Below, piece by piece: positions 14,533 through 16,040 of a DNA stretch of 16,040 nt. Below the pieces are notes generated by a model. The model ran no database searches. It saw nothing but the letters and a program-made list of their open reading frames with translations, and had not been told where the DNA came from. The DNA comes from VBAS01 sp964581455 (GTDB taxonomy: Bacteria > Bacteroidota > Bacteroidia > Chitinophagales > Chitinophagaceae): assembly GCA_964581455.1 (NCBI GenBank), contig CAZOOT010000081.1:1-16040 (forward strand), given 5' to 3'. Both the position numbers and the translations under genes were made by a program. Numbering within the stretch: the stretch's first letter is position 1; each line of letters starts with the position of its first letter.

Positions 14533-14664
14533 TCATTAAAATTAAAGAAGTAATTCACTAAAGAATTTTTTTAAAAAATATAATTATGAAAAATTATCTT
14601 AAAAATAACCAATAATGTTTTTTTGCTTTTAAATACAACAATTATTTATAGATAGTTATTGTAT

Positions 14665-16040
14665 TTAAGCTTTGTCATTTAGAATTTCTTTAATATAAGG
14701 CTGATTATAATATCGTTTACCCGTATTCTTATATAAAGCATTCGCTACAGCTCCAAATACAGGAGGGAAAGGTGGTTCACCCAGGCCTGTAGGATCAATA
14801 TCATTTTTTACAAAATGTACTTCGATCTTTTTTGGGGCTTCACTAAAACGGATCATGCGGTAGCGGTTAAAATTATTTTGTTCCACCGCCCCATCTTTAT
14901 GTGTTAATCCGCCATAAAATGCATTTCCTATTCCATCCACAACAGCACCTTGAACCATATTGGATGCAGCGTCCGGATTTATTACAATACCACAATCCAC
15001 TGCACTGAAAACTCTTTCTACATAAGGCAGATCATCTTTTTTTATTACATCCACTACATGAGCAGCATATGAATTGTGACAGAAATATGCTGCTACTCCG
15101 CGGCTGTATTTTTTATTTTCCGGATTGTTCCAGCCGGATTTTTCTTTCACCAGTTTCAAAACGCCTGCATACCTGTCAGCATCATATTCATTGTTCTTAC
15201 CAACCGGATTTTCTTTAGCTCTTTTTAATAGCTCCAGCCTGAAATCTATCGGATCTTTTCCCATTATTTCTGCTAATTCATCCAGGAAAGATTGTTCAGC
15301 AGCTGCATTAAAATTTGATCTGGGTGCCCTGAAAGCTCCGATGGTTATGTTTGTTGGTAATTCCCAACCTTCGGCAAGATAATTATCAATTGTTCCGGCA
15401 GGAAACCTGTTTGCATGTATGGGATGTTCAGGAATACCACCTCCTTTTACATGAAAAGCGATTAAATTTTTGTTTGCATCCAATGCAGCACGGTAGGTAG
15501 CTGTATACATGGGACGATAGATGCCGTAAGTCATATCATCTTCCCGGCTATAAACAAGTTTAATGGGAGCTTTTACTTTTTTTGAGATGAGTGCTGCTTC
15601 TGTAACATAATGACCATATGCCCTGAGGCCAAAGCCGCCACCCATCCGGCTCATTTGTATTTCAATTTTATCAGCAGGCAGGTTTAAAATTTTTGACAAG
15701 GTAGGTTCAATCCATCCCGGCGCCTGGTGAGGACCGATGAGTAATGCTTTTTCATCCGTAACATGAGCAAAGAAATTCATTGGCTCCATACAATTGTGTG
15801 GTAAAAAAGGAGCATTGTAAGTACGTTCAATAATTTGTGCTGCATTTTTAAAAGCCGTTTCCGGATCTCCATCTCTTCTTAATTGCTGCGCTGGTTTTTT
15901 TGATTGTTCTGCCATTTTTGCCAATTGCACATTTGTACTTTCAAGTCCGGCGGGAACAATAACTTCTCTTCTTCCGCCTCTGCCGGCAATGATCTCTTTG
16001 GTATCGCTGATAGGTTCCCATGTTACTTTTAGTTTTTTAC
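14665..16040 (-). CDS. Second molybdopterin-binding subunit (IorB-like), 5' part beyond the right edge
   Basis: The frame is open from the right edge (first visible residues KKLKVTWEPISDTK) to a stop at 14665, giving about 457 residues of the C-terminal two thirds of a large subunit. It matches the other molybdopterin subunit in order: CMEPMNFFAHV, QAPGWIEPTLSKIL, SRMGGGFGLRAYGHYVTEA with the glycine loop, LVYSREDDMTYG, AVDCGIVINPDA, and GLGEPPFPPVFGA carrying the presumed catalytic Glu near the end. The sequence differs widely from the plus-strand copy, so it is an old paralogue with probably another substrate, not a recent duplication. An internal GTG at 15930 is not the start. The N-terminal domain, signal and probable 2Fe-2S partner should lie to the right of the window. 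It is followed by the cytochrome c gene on the same strand. Confidence 0.92.
   Translation of the reverse strand, partial: KKLKVTWEPISDTKEIIAGRGGRREVIVPAGLESTNVQLAKMAEQSKKPAQQLRRDGDPETAFKNAAQIIERTYNAPFLPHNCMEPMNFFAHVTDEKALLIGPHQAPGWIEPTLSKILNLPADKIEIQMSRMGGGFGLRAYGHYVTEAALISKKVKAPIKLVYSREDDMTYGIYRPMYTATYRAALDANKNLIAFHVKGGGIPEHPIHANRFPAGTIDNYLAEGWELPTNITIGAFRAPRSNFNAAAEQSFLDELAEIMGKDPIDFRLELLKRAKENPVGKNNEYDADRYAGVLKLVKEKSGWNNPENKKYSRGVAAYFCHNSYAAHVVDVIKKDDLPYVERVFSAVDCGIVINPDAASNMVQGAVVDGIGNAFYGGLTHKDGAVEQNNFNRYRMIRFSEAPKKIEVHFVKNDIDPTGLGEPPFPPVFGAVANALYKNTGKRYYNQPYIKEILNDKA

Noticed and set aside
1..16040. tRNA, rRNA, CRISPR arrays, insertion sequences or phage genes
   Set aside because: I saw no tRNA-like arms, regular repeat-spacer pattern, transposase or integrase motifs on either strand.

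Overview
The window looks like chromosomal DNA from a member of the Bacteroidota, probably close to the Chitinophagaceae. This rests on AT-rich sequence, mostly absent Shine-Dalgarno motifs, a promoter pair matching the Bacteroidota -7 consensus TAnnTTTG, a fused MoaC/MoaB protein, and isoquinoline 1-oxidoreductase type molybdoenzymes. The taxon is inferred, not proven.

Layout. Positions 1-2788 (minus strand) hold three genes unrelated to the rest: a secreted Asp-box (BNR-type) repeat protein cut by the left edge, a small secreted cyclophilin-like protein, and an 88-residue three-helix membrane protein. Positions 2789-3098 have no confident gene. They hold a cluster of short hairpins and a small reading frame that may be a frameshifted tail of moaCB. 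Positions 3099-5833 (minus) are a compact operon moaD-moeB-moaE-moaCB. A divergent promoter region (5834-5887) separates it from a flavin split-barrel (PNPOx-like) gene at 5888-6451. That gene converges on, and overlaps by 14 bp, a second minus-strand run (11284 down to 6438): xdhC-like, mocA-like, moaA, moeA and a TSUP (TauE/SafE) permease. From 11424 on the plus strand lies a two-gene molybdoenzyme, a 2Fe-2S subunit and a Tat-exported molybdopterin subunit. It ends at a bidirectional terminator. Beyond it, on the minus strand, are a cytochrome c and a second molybdopterin subunit that runs off the right edge.

How it fits together. MoaA and MoaC make cyclic pyranopterin monophosphate from GTP. 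MoaD/MoaE, with the MoeB-rhodanese fusion as activating and probably sulfur-loading enzyme, convert it to molybdopterin. The MoaB half of MoaCB adenylylates it, MoeA inserts molybdate, the MocA-like protein attaches CMP, and the XdhC-like protein probably matures the cofactor for the neighbouring enzymes. The window is therefore close to a self-contained cytosine-dinucleotide molybdenum cofactor pathway beside the enzymes that would use it. No molybdate ABC transporter is present; the TSUP permease is the only transporter.

The most unusual points are a palindrome that adds ten in-frame residues to MoeA, a hairpin cluster at 2844-2958 whose wobble pairs favour a plus-strand RNA, three pathway genes lacking any ATG start, and a possible frameshift at the end of moaCB.
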